A stretch of 5,258 bases of DNA from an uncultured Eubacteriales bacterium. GTDB lineage: Bacteria; Bacillota; Clostridia; Oscillospirales; CAG-272. The notes beneath the pieces were generated by a model. That model did not search any database. It had not been told where the DNA came from and saw only the letters and a program-made list of their open reading frames with translations. A program made the translations under genes and the position numbers. Below are positions 1 through 4,087 of the stretch, piece by piece (position 1 is the stretch's first letter; each line of letters starts with the position of its first letter). The stretch lies in assembly GCA_934446485.1 (NCBI GenBank), contig CAKSEM010000108.1, positions 1 through 5,258 of the forward strand, in the 5' to 3' direction.

Positions 1-78
1 CACGGTCTTGGAAACACGGTTCACAACAACGAGCTTTTCCTGGAGGTCGAGCTCATTGGGATCGAAATTCTTTGCCAT
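1..78 (-). CDS. rpsE: 30S ribosomal protein S5, N-terminal fragment (cut by window edge)
   Basis: Only the first 26 codons are inside the window, reading MAKNFDPNELDLQEK and then VVVNRVSKTV. The NRVSKTV segment matches the strand that precedes the KGGR-type RNA-binding motif of S5; that motif, the double-stranded-RNA-binding fold and the C-terminal domain lie beyond position 1. S5 is a 30S protein that contacts S4 and S8, helps set decoding accuracy and lines the mRNA entry site (family knowledge). The ATG at 78-76 is supported by the ribosome binding site AGGAGA at 91-86, seven nucleotides upstream. Its place directly after rplR is the standard spc operon order, which supports the call despite the short stretch. 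It is separated from rplR by an unusually long 69-nt gap that contains a hairpin. Confidence 0.88.
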   Translation of the reverse strand, partial: MAKNFDPNELDLQEKLVVVNRVSKTV

Positions 79-97
79 TATTCTTTCTCCTGATGAA

Positions 98-117
98 GTT
101 TAATTTGTAGATTAAAC
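98..117 (-). promoter_or_regulatory. Perfect 7-bp stem-loop upstream of rpsE ribosome binding site
   Basis: In the rplR-rpsE gap the transcript reads GTTTAAT, a six-base loop CTACAA, then ATTAAAC, a perfect AT-rich inverted repeat. It ends six nucleotides before the rpsE ribosome binding site at 91-86. No run of U follows, so it is not an intrinsic terminator. A second, smaller stem (CCGG, loop AGA, CCGG) lies just upstream at 129-139. Both are visible in the sequence. A role in tuning rpsE translation or in mRNA stability is only inference, and a 7-bp AT-rich stem is weak. Confidence 0.35.
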
Positions 118-147
118 CAGTGTACAAACCGGTCTCCGGCAGTGGAC

Positions 148-507
148 TCAGAACTTGAGTCCGCCCTCGCGGGCACCTGCTGCCAGCTCCGATACACGTC
201 CGTGATATACATAGCCGCCGCGGTCGAATACGACCTCGGTGATTCCGAGCTCGACGGCGCGGTGTGCGATCTGCTCTCCGACGAGCTTAGCCGCTGCCTT
301 GTTGCTGCCGAGTCCCTCGAATCCCTTCTCGTTAGACGATGCAGCGCAGAGGGTCACTCCGCGGACGTCGTCGATGATCTGAGCTCTAATGTGAGCGTTG
401 GTGCGGTAAACTGCGAGACGCGGACGCTCAGTCGTGCCCTGGATCTTAGCGCGCACGCGAGCATGTCTCTTAATGCGCTGGATATTCTTATCCTTCTTTG
501 AAACCAT
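148..507 (-). CDS. rplR: 50S ribosomal protein L18
   Basis: The 119-residue product has the usual L18 length. It has a basic N-terminus (MVSKKDKN, then RIKRHARVRAKIQGT, residues 11-25), the conserved TERPRLAVYR at 26-35, and the C-terminal signature FDRGGYVYHGRV at 94-105 followed by A-rich and GGLKF ends. L18 binds 5S rRNA together with L5 and anchors it in the central protuberance of the 50S subunit (family knowledge). The ATG at 507-505 has AAGGAG centred near 520, about eight nucleotides upstream, and the first residues match other L18 proteins. It starts 18 nt after the rplF stop and ends with TGA. The tail up to the rpsE start is 69 nt, longer than most gaps in this cluster. No unusual residues were noticed. 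Confidence 0.97.
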   Translation of the reverse strand: MVSKKDKNIQRIKRHARVRAKIQGTTERPRLAVYRTNAHIRAQIIDDVRGVTLCAASSNEKGFEGLGSNKAAAKLVGEQIAHRAVELGITEVVFDRGGYVYHGRVSELAAGAREGGLKF

Positions 508-525
508 ATCAAACGTCTCCTTTCT

Positions 526-1065
526 TTATTTACCGGCCTTACCGGACTTGCGGCGAATACGCTCGTCGCTGTACTTAACGCCCTTACCGAGGTACGGCTC
601 CGGCGGTCTCTTAGAGCGGATGACTGCTGCCATCTGACCGCATGCCTGCTTGTCGAAACTCTTCACTATGATAGTGTTCGAGTCCGGAACGTCAAACGTG
701 ACGAGATCCGTCTCATCGAAGTAGATCGGGTGCGAGTGGCCGAGGTTAAGGACGAGCTTCTTGCCCTCCTTAGCTGCTCTGTAGCCGACGCCGACGATCT
801 CGAGCTTCTTCTGGTATCCTTCGGATACGCCGGTCACCATGTTGCTGATGATCGTGCGGGTCATGCCGTGGAGAGACTTGTTCTCCTTTGAATCGTTCGG
901 GCGGGTCACTGCAACGCTCGAGCCGTCGACCGTCACGGTCATGTTCTCATGCGCCTTGAAGTTAAGCGTTCCCTTGGCACCCTTTACGGTAACAAGGTTG
1001 TCGTCTCCCACGGTCACGGTTACGCCTGCCGGCACCGTGATGGGGTGTCTACCTATTCTTGACAT
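526..1065 (-). CDS. rplF: 50S ribosomal protein L6
   Basis: The protein is 179 residues, the normal L6 length. It opens MSRIGRHPITVPAGV, the typical L6 N-terminus, and carries two related alpha/beta domains, roughly residues 1-82 and 83-179. The C-terminal signature RPPEPYLGKGVKYSDE is at 153-168 and the basic end IRRKSGKAGK at 170-179. L6 binds 23S rRNA near the sarcin-ricin loop and the elongation-factor site (family knowledge). The open frame continues upstream to a codon at 1086, but that would add MVRRGEQ and run into the rpsH 3' end. The ATG at 1065 matches the family and has AGGAGG nine nucleotides upstream, so I chose it. The ribosome binding site shares a base with the rpsH stop codon, which suggests close translational coupling. 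Confidence 0.97.
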   Translation of the reverse strand: MSRIGRHPITVPAGVTVTVGDDNLVTVKGAKGTLNFKAHENMTVTVDGSSVAVTRPNDSKENKSLHGMTRTIISNMVTGVSEGYQKKLEIVGVGYRAAKEGKKLVLNLGHSHPIYFDETDLVTFDVPDSNTIIVKSFDKQACGQMAAVIRSKRPPEPYLGKGVKYSDERIRRKSGKAGK

Positions 1066-1074
1066 TTGCTCTCC

Positions 1075-1082
1075 CCTCCTTA
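1075..1082 (-). promoter_or_regulatory. rplF ribosome binding site fused to rpsH stop (TAAGGAGG)
   Basis: The rpsH stop codon TAA (1082-1080) runs directly into GGAGG, so its last A is also the first base of the rplF Shine-Dalgarno AGGAGG (1080-1075). The spacing to the rplF ATG at 1065 is nine nucleotides. This decides the rplF start over the upstream in-frame codon at 1086. A ribosome terminating on rpsH would sit over the rplF start region, which fits coupled synthesis of S8 and L6 (inference). Confidence 0.85.
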
Positions 1083-1478
1083 CCAAACGAAGGCGAGGAT
1101 CTCGCCGCCGACATTTGCCTTACGTGCTGCCTTATCGGTCATGATGCCCTGAGAGGTCGATACGATCGCAATGCCGAGACCGTTCATAACGCGCGGCATA
1201 TCCTCACAGTTCGAGTAGATACGGAGACCCGGCTTTGAAACGCGGCGGAGGCCGTGAATGACCTTCTGCTTGCCTGCCTCGTACTTCAGGGTAACACGGA
1301 TGATGCCCTGCTTGCCGTCCTCGATGACCTGTACGTTCTTGATGTAACCCTCAGCGAGCAGGATGTCTGCAATCGCCTTCTTCATGTTTGACGCCGGGAT
1401 ATCGACGCTCTCATGCTTCGCATTGTTTGCGTTTCTGATGCGCGTCAGCATATCTGCTATTACGTCTGAAATCTGCAT
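1080..1478 (-). CDS. rpsH: 30S ribosomal protein S8
   Basis: The 132-residue product matches S8 along its length. It has VIADMLTRIRNA at 6-17, the IPAS substrate-contact region near 27-30, LRRVSKPGLRIY at 77-88, and the near-invariant C-terminal block STSQGIMTDKAARK (107-120) followed by GGEILAFVW. S8 is a primary binder of the central domain of 16S rRNA (helix 21). In E. coli it also represses the spc operon by binding its own mRNA near rplE (family knowledge). The frame is open upstream to 1598, but that part is Arg-rich and lacks S8 similarity. The ATG at 1478 has AGGAGG nine nucleotides upstream and gives the correct N-terminus MQISDVIADM. It follows the longest untranslated gap in the window (179 nt, rich in stem-loops), so its translation may be separately controlled (inference). 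Confidence 0.97.
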   Translation of the reverse strand: MQISDVIADMLTRIRNANNAKHESVDIPASNMKKAIADILLAEGYIKNVQVIEDGKQGIIRVTLKYEAGKQKVIHGLRRVSKPGLRIYSNCEDMPRVMNGLGIAIVSTSQGIMTDKAARKANVGGEILAFVW

Positions 1479-1657
1479 AGTAGTTTTCCTCCTGTCATGC
1501 AAGTAATTAAAACCTTGCTGCCGCCGGTCTGGCGGCCGCTCATCAACGGTTAAGCCGTGCGGCTTCCTATTGATGCGGAACCGGTTGCACCGACACATCT
1601 CCGTCGGTGCGTCTCATACCGCGCCGGATGTTCCGACGCCGATGTTGACCCGTCCGA
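1479..1657 (-). promoter_or_regulatory. Structured rpsN-rpsH intergenic region with four stem-loops
   Basis: This is the longest non-coding stretch in the window, where neighbouring gaps are mostly under 20 nt. In transcript order I can read four stems. First, GCACCGAC / GTCGGTGC, a perfect 8-bp stem with loop GGAGATGT (1610-1587). Second, CATCAA / TTGATG (1575-1541), enclosing AAGCC / GGCTT with loop GCAC and extendable by CCG/CGG across a two-base bulge. Third, GCCGCC / GGCGGC, 6 bp with loop AGACC (1536-1520). Fourth, GCAAG / CTTGC (1518-1499), just before the rpsH ribosome binding site. Only four U residues follow the GC-rich third stem, so a strong intrinsic terminator is not supported. 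I found no convincing promoter or small gene. A cis-regulatory role, for example binding of S8 or another ribosomal protein, is inference; the sequence alone does not show which ligand, if any. Confidence 0.5.
1488..1493 (-). promoter_or_regulatory. rpsH ribosome binding site (AGGAGG)
   Basis: AGGAGG lies nine nucleotides before the ATG at 1478. It fixes the rpsH start well inside a longer open frame that reaches 1598. A small hairpin with stem GCAAG/CTTGC (1499-1518) ends only five nucleotides upstream of it. Confidence 0.85.
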
Positions 1658-1843
1658 TTACCAAGAAGCTTTTCTTACGCCGGGTATCTCACCCTTGTAA
1701 GCAAGCTCTCTGAAGCAGATACGGCAAATGCCGTACTTGCGGAGGTAAGCGTGAGGTCTGCCGCAGAGCTTGCAGCGATTGTACTCTCTTGTCGAGAACT
1801 TCTGCGCTCTCTGCTGCTTGTTTATCATAGCCTTCTTTGCCAT
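1658..1843 (-). CDS. rpsN: 30S ribosomal protein S14, zinc-binding short form (type Z)
   Basis: This 61-residue protein is the short, zinc-containing S14 form. Its four cysteines C24, C27, C40 and C43 form CxxC-x12-CxxC (CKLCGRPHAYLRKYGICRIC), and the end FRELAYKGEIPGVRKASW is nearly invariant in the family. S14 binds 16S rRNA in the 30S head beside S3 and S10 (family knowledge). In Bacillus subtilis the zinc-free paralogue replaces it under zinc starvation through Zur control; whether this organism has that paralogue cannot be seen here. The ATG at 1843-1841 gives the typical MAKKAMINKQQR start and has GGGGAGG about nine nucleotides upstream. It begins 19 nt after the rplE stop. The short zinc form points to Gram-positive or similar lineages rather than enterobacteria, which carry the long zinc-free S14. 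Confidence 0.97.
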   Translation of the reverse strand: MAKKAMINKQQRAQKFSTREYNRCKLCGRPHAYLRKYGICRICFRELAYKGEIPGVRKASW

Positions 1844-1862
1844 CTGACTCTACCTCCCCTGA

Positions 1863-2402
1863 TTATTTTGCAAAGGGCGCGCCCATAAGGGTCAGCAGCT
1901 CTTTTGCCTCTTCGTCGGTACGTGCCGTGGTAACGAAGCAGATGTCCATACCGCGGATCTTATCGACCTTCTCGTAATCGATCTCGGGGAATATCAGCTG
2001 CTCCTTCAGACCGAGGGCGTAGTTGCCGCGGCCGTCGAAGGCGTCGGGGTTGATACCCTTGAAGTCGCGGACGCGGGGAAGAGCGAAGTTGAAGAGCTTG
2101 TCAACAAACTCATACATACGCTCGCCGCGAAGCGTGACCTTTGCGCCAATCTTCATTCCCTGACGGAGCTTGAAGTTTGCGACCGACTTCTTAGCGAAGG
2201 TCGGCACAGCCTTCTGTCCGGAGATCTGGGTCAGGTCGTCGATGATAGCGTCGATGACCTTTGTGTTATCCTTTGCGTCTCCCGCGCCGACGTTGATCAC
2301 AATCTTGTCGAGCTTCGGGATCTGCATTACGCTCTTGTACTCGAACTTCTTCATGAGAGCCGGAGCGATGTCAGCCTTGTACGTATCAGCAAGTCTTGCC
2401 AT
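1863..2402 (-). CDS. rplE: 50S ribosomal protein L5
   Basis: The product is 179 residues, the standard L5 length. It shows MQIPKLDKIVINVGAGDAK (26-44, the L5 signature region), LRQGMKIGAKVTLRGERMYEF (79-99, split here only by description), FALPRVRDFKGI (106-117) and the ending TDEEAKELLTLMGAPF. L5 binds 5S rRNA with L18, sits in the central protuberance and contacts P-site tRNA (family knowledge). The frame extends upstream to a TTG at 2423 that overlaps the rplX stop. The ATG at 2402 gives the family-typical MARLADTYK and has GGGGGTG at suitable spacing, so I chose it. The gap from rplX is 17 nt. In E. coli the S8 operator lies at the rplX-rplE junction; here that junction is too short to show a comparable structure. 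Confidence 0.97.
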   Translation of the reverse strand: MARLADTYKADIAPALMKKFEYKSVMQIPKLDKIVINVGAGDAKDNTKVIDAIIDDLTQISGQKAVPTFAKKSVANFKLRQGMKIGAKVTLRGERMYEFVDKLFNFALPRVRDFKGINPDAFDGRGNYALGLKEQLIFPEIDYEKVDKIRGMDICFVTTARTDEEAKELLTLMGAPFAK

Positions 2403-2407
2403 TTCAG

Positions 2408-2416
2408 CCACCCCCC
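2408..2416 (-). promoter_or_regulatory. rplE ribosome binding site, G-rich variant (GGGGGGTGG)
   Basis: Instead of GGAGGTG this site reads GGGGGTG, which can still pair with the 16S 3' end if the middle G forms a G-U pair. Spacing to the ATG at 2402 is about eight nucleotides. It supports that ATG over the TTG at 2423. Confidence 0.7.
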
Positions 2417-2419
2417 AAA

Positions 2420-2731
2420 TCAAAGCTCAGCGCCGCACTTGGCGCATACGCGAGTCTTCTTGCCGCCGTCGAGCTTGTGAGCCGGTCTTGTAGCGCCGCA
2501 CTTTGAGCAGTGAAGCTGCACCTTGTCAGCGTACATAGCGCCCTCGACCTCGACGATACCGCCGTTCTCCTGAGGCGGTCTCGGCTTTACGTGCTTCTTA
2601 ACCTTGTTGACACCCTCAACGATGACCTTGCCCTCCTTGGGAGAGACCTCAAGCACCTTGCCGGTCTTGCCGCGGTCGTCGCCGGAAATTACGATTACGG
2701 TGTCACCTTTTTTAACATGAAGTTTCTTCAT
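2420..2731 (-). CDS. rplX: 50S ribosomal protein L24 with C-terminal four-cysteine ribbon
   Basis: The 103-residue protein begins MKKLHVKKGDTVIVISGDDRG, where residues 5-32 form the KOW motif, followed by GKVIVEGVNKVKKHVKP (34-50). The C-terminal part has CSKC (75-78) and CAKC (96-99), a likely zinc ribbon seen in many Gram-positive L24 proteins; E. coli L24 lacks these cysteines (family knowledge). L24 is an early assembly protein of the 50S subunit and lies near the tunnel exit. An in-frame upstream codon at 2764 would add MHRKYFDGGTE, but it lies inside rplN. The ATG at 2731 has GGAGG seven nucleotides upstream and the right N-terminus. The gap after the rplN stop is 13 nt, and the ribosome binding site almost touches that stop. 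Confidence 0.96.
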   Translation of the reverse strand: MKKLHVKKGDTVIVISGDDRGKTGKVLEVSPKEGKVIVEGVNKVKKHVKPRPPQENGGIVEVEGAMYADKVQLHCSKCGATRPAHKLDGGKKTRVCAKCGAEL

Positions 2732-2744
2732 CTCTGTTCCTCCG

Positions 2745-3113
2745 TCAAAGTACTTCCGGTGCAAGGGAGAGGATCTTCGTAAAATCGTGCTCGCGAAGCT
2801 CGCGGGCTACGGGTCCAAAGATACGTGTTCCCTTGGGGTTTTTGTCTTCGTTTATTATTACCGCTGCGTTCTCATCGAACTTGATGTAGGAGCCGTCCGC
2901 ACGGCGGAGACCCTTAGCAGTTCTGACGATAACAGCCTTTACAACATCGCCCTTCTTGACGACGCCGCCCGGCGCCGCCTTCTTGACAGCACACACCACT
3001 ATATCACCGATGTTTCCGTAGCGTCTGCCGGTGCCGCCGAGCACGCGGATGCACATAAGCTCCTTCGCACCCGTGTTGTCGGCAACCTTCATTAATGACT
3101 GCTGCTGAATCAC
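2745..3113 (-). CDS. rplN: 50S ribosomal protein L14, GTG start
   Basis: The 122-residue protein is full-length L14. It has MIQQQSLMKVADNTGAKE at 1-18, RVLGGTGRRYGNIGD at 23-37, the L14 signature AVIVRTAKGLRRADGS at 60-75, then FDENAAVII, and the C-terminus GTRIFGPVARELR...ILSLAPEVL. It binds 23S rRNA on the subunit interface, contributes to an intersubunit bridge with 16S helix 14, and is the docking site of the silencing factor RsfS (family knowledge). The start codon is GTG at 3113-3111, backed by AGGAGG nine nucleotides upstream. The first in-frame ATG (3092) would remove the conserved MIQQ end. In E. coli this gene opens the spc operon, and a 69-nt gap with a -10-like box precedes it here as well. 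Confidence 0.97.
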   Translation of the reverse strand: MIQQQSLMKVADNTGAKELMCIRVLGGTGRRYGNIGDIVVCAVKKAAPGGVVKKGDVVKAVIVRTAKGLRRADGSYIKFDENAAVIINEDKNPKGTRIFGPVARELREHDFTKILSLAPEVL

Positions 3114-3122
3114 TGAAGTTTT

Positions 3123-3128
3123 CCTCCT
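3123..3128 (-). promoter_or_regulatory. rplN ribosome binding site deciding a GTG start
   Basis: AGGAGG sits nine nucleotides before the GTG at 3113. The first ATG, seven codons later, would lie 30 nt away from it. This makes GTG the real start of L14. Confidence 0.85.
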
Positions 3129-3154
3129 CTGTTTAGTGTCGGCACGTTCTTTGA

Positions 3155-3178
3155 CGTACCATTATAGGATTCTGTACG
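3155..3178 (-). promoter_or_regulatory. Candidate -10 box (TATAAT) framed by an inverted repeat, before rplN
   Basis: In the rpsQ-rplN gap the transcript strand carries a perfect TATAAT at 3166-3161. It lies between the arms of a short inverted repeat, CGTAC at 3178-3174 and GTACG at 3159-3155. The position matches that of the spc promoter in E. coli, which separates the S10 and spc operons (established knowledge). Against it, I find no -35 hexamer at 16-18 bp: the bases there read like TAAATA, and the nearest TTGAGA is 27 bp away. There is also no TG extension. It could be chance in an AT-rich gap. Confidence 0.3.
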
Positions 3179-3182
3179 GAAA

Positions 3183-3449
3183 TTATTTAGCCTTCTCAAC
3201 GATCCTGACGAGGCGCCATCTCTTCGTCTTCGAGAGCGGTCTCGTCTCCATGACCTCGACCTTGTCGCCGATGCGGCATTCGCCCGATTCGTCATGTGCG
3301 TGGATCTTTGCGGTACGCTTTATGATTTTTCCGTAGGTGGCGTGCTTGACGTTGTCCTCGATCGCAACTACGATCGTCTTCTCCATCTTGTCGCTGACGA
3401 CACGTCCGACCCTGGTCTTTCTCAGCTTGCGCTCGTTGTTCATTTCCAT
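3183..3449 (-). CDS. rpsQ: 30S ribosomal protein S17
   Basis: The product is 88 residues with the single OB-fold of S17. It shows LRKTRVGRVVSDKMEKTIVV (9-28), HATYGKIIKRTAKIHAHDE (36-54), then GDKVEVMETRPLSKTKRWRL at 61-80, the family's most conserved block. S17 is a primary binder of the 5' domain of 16S rRNA in the 30S body (family knowledge). Three starts were weighed: a GTG at 3467 overlapping the rpmC stop, the ATG at 3449 and the ATG at 3443. AAGGGGGT at 3464-3457 is eight nucleotides from the ATG at 3449 and fits it best; the one at 3443 would be two codons shorter. The gene begins 14 nt after rpmC ends and closes the part that matches the E. coli S10 operon. Confidence 0.95.
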   Translation of the reverse strand: MEMNNERKLRKTRVGRVVSDKMEKTIVVAIEDNVKHATYGKIIKRTAKIHAHDESGECRIGDKVEVMETRPLSKTKRWRLVRIVEKAK

Positions 3450-3456
3450 TTTCCCG

Positions 3457-3464
3457 ACCCCCTT
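3457..3464 (-). promoter_or_regulatory. rpsQ ribosome binding site, G-rich variant (AAGGGGGT)
   Basis: The first A is also the last base of the rpmC TGA stop. The consensus AAGGAGGT is changed at the central A to G, so a G-U pair is needed. It is eight nucleotides from the ATG at 3449, the chosen rpsQ start. Confidence 0.65.
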
Positions 3465-3652
3465 CACGCGTTCTTCTCGGTGATGACAGTCATCACGCGG
3501 GCGATTTCCTTCTTAGTTTCGGAAATCTTGTGAGGGTTGTCAAGCTGATTTATCGCGTGCTGAAAACGAAGGTTGAAAAGCTCAGTTTTGAGATCCTTCA
3601 GCATCGCTGCAAGCTCTTCGCTCGATTTATTTCTAAGTTCTGTTGCCTTCAC
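3464..3652 (-). CDS. rpmC: 50S ribosomal protein L29, GTG start
   Basis: This 62-residue protein is the two-helix hairpin L29: MKATELRNKSSEELAAMLKD, then LKTELFNLRFQHAINQLDNP, where the LFNLRFQ..QL.NP signature is clear, ending in a helix ARVMTVITEKNA. L29 lies at the rim of the peptide exit tunnel next to L23, in the docking area for trigger factor and SRP (family knowledge). The start is GTG at 3652-3650; no ATG is available nearby. GGAGG, inside the last codons of rplP, is eight nucleotides upstream. Only three nucleotides separate the rplP stop from this start, so the two are probably translated as a coupled pair (inference). Confidence 0.95.
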   Translation of the reverse strand: MKATELRNKSSEELAAMLKDLKTELFNLRFQHAINQLDNPHKISETKKEIARVMTVITEKNA

Positions 3653-3655
3653 AGC

Positions 3656-4087
3656 TTATCCCTCCACTTCTTTGTCGAGCTGCTCCTTCGTGGCGAAGCG
3701 GCACTTTATCGGGAGCTTGTGCATTGCAAGACGCATAGCCTCGCGCGCGACCTCTTCCGATACGCCGTCCATCTCGAAGAGGACACGGCCCGGTTTTACT
3801 ACTGCTACCCAGTACTCAGGCGAACCCTTACCGGAACCCATTCGGGTCTCAGCCGGCTTCTCGGTGATCGGCTTATCCGGGAATATCTTGATCCAGACCT
3901 GTCCGCCGCGGCGGATATAACGCGTCATTGCAATACGGGCAGCCTCTATCTGATTGGAGGTGATCCACGCCGGCTCGAGCGCTACGAGACCGTAGCTGCC
4001 GTAGTTGATCTTGTTGCCGCGGGTAGCCTTACCCTTGAGGCGACCCCTCTGTACACGTCTGTATTTGACTCTCTTAGGCATTAACAT
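3656..4087 (-). CDS. rplP: 50S ribosomal protein L16
   Basis: The 143-residue product begins MLMPKRVKYRRVQRGRLKG and contains NKINYGSYGLVALEPAWIT (25-43), IEAARIAMTRYIRRGGQVWI (47-66), and the signature TRMGSGKGSPEYWVAVVKPG at 81-100 followed by RVLFEMDGV. L16 is a late-assembling 50S protein that contacts the A-site tRNA elbow near the peptidyl transferase centre (family knowledge). Two in-frame ATGs exist, at 4087 and 4081. AAAGGAGG at 4104-4097 is nine nucleotides from the first and fifteen from the second, so I take 4087, which also gives the common MLMPKR start. The gene overlaps the end of rpsC by 14 nt in another frame, a sign of translational coupling. Confidence 0.96.
   Translation of the reverse strand: MLMPKRVKYRRVQRGRLKGKATRGNKINYGSYGLVALEPAWITSNQIEAARIAMTRYIRRGGQVWIKIFPDKPITEKPAETRMGSGKGSPEYWVAVVKPGRVLFEMDGVSEEVAREAMRLAMHKLPIKCRFATKEQLDKEVEG
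3660..3665 (-). promoter_or_regulatory. rpmC ribosome binding site inside rplP end (GGAGGG)
   Basis: The site is formed by the rplP codons for V-E-G (GTG GAG GGA). It sits eight nucleotides from the GTG at 3652, which it selects as the L29 start. Confidence 0.8.

Noticed and set aside
142..501. Open frame on the plus strand across rplR
   Set aside because: It is the antisense shadow of L18, has no family pattern and no ribosome binding site; the minus-strand frame is a clear L18.
1511..1536. GC-rich stem followed by TTTT as an intrinsic terminator
   Set aside because: Seven nucleotides separate the stem from only four T residues, and essential genes follow; attenuation remains possible but is not shown.
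1479..1598. 40-codon N-terminal extension of rpsH
   Set aside because: The frame is open, but the added residues are not S8-like, they cover the stem-loop region, and AGGAGG precisely serves the ATG at 1478.
1567..1617. 16-codon reading frame in the rpsN-rpsH gap, a possible leader peptide
   Set aside because: No ribosome binding site precedes its ATG, and its bases are better explained by the 8-bp stem-loop.
3110..3295. Arg/Ser-rich minus-strand frame across the rpsQ-rplN junction
   Set aside because: It is out of frame with the well-conserved S17 and has no recognisable similarity.
3530..4084. Long plus-strand open frame (184 codons) across rplP and rpmC
   Set aside because: It mirrors L16 coding bias, crosses the gene junction and resembles no protein I know; both minus-strand genes are unambiguous.
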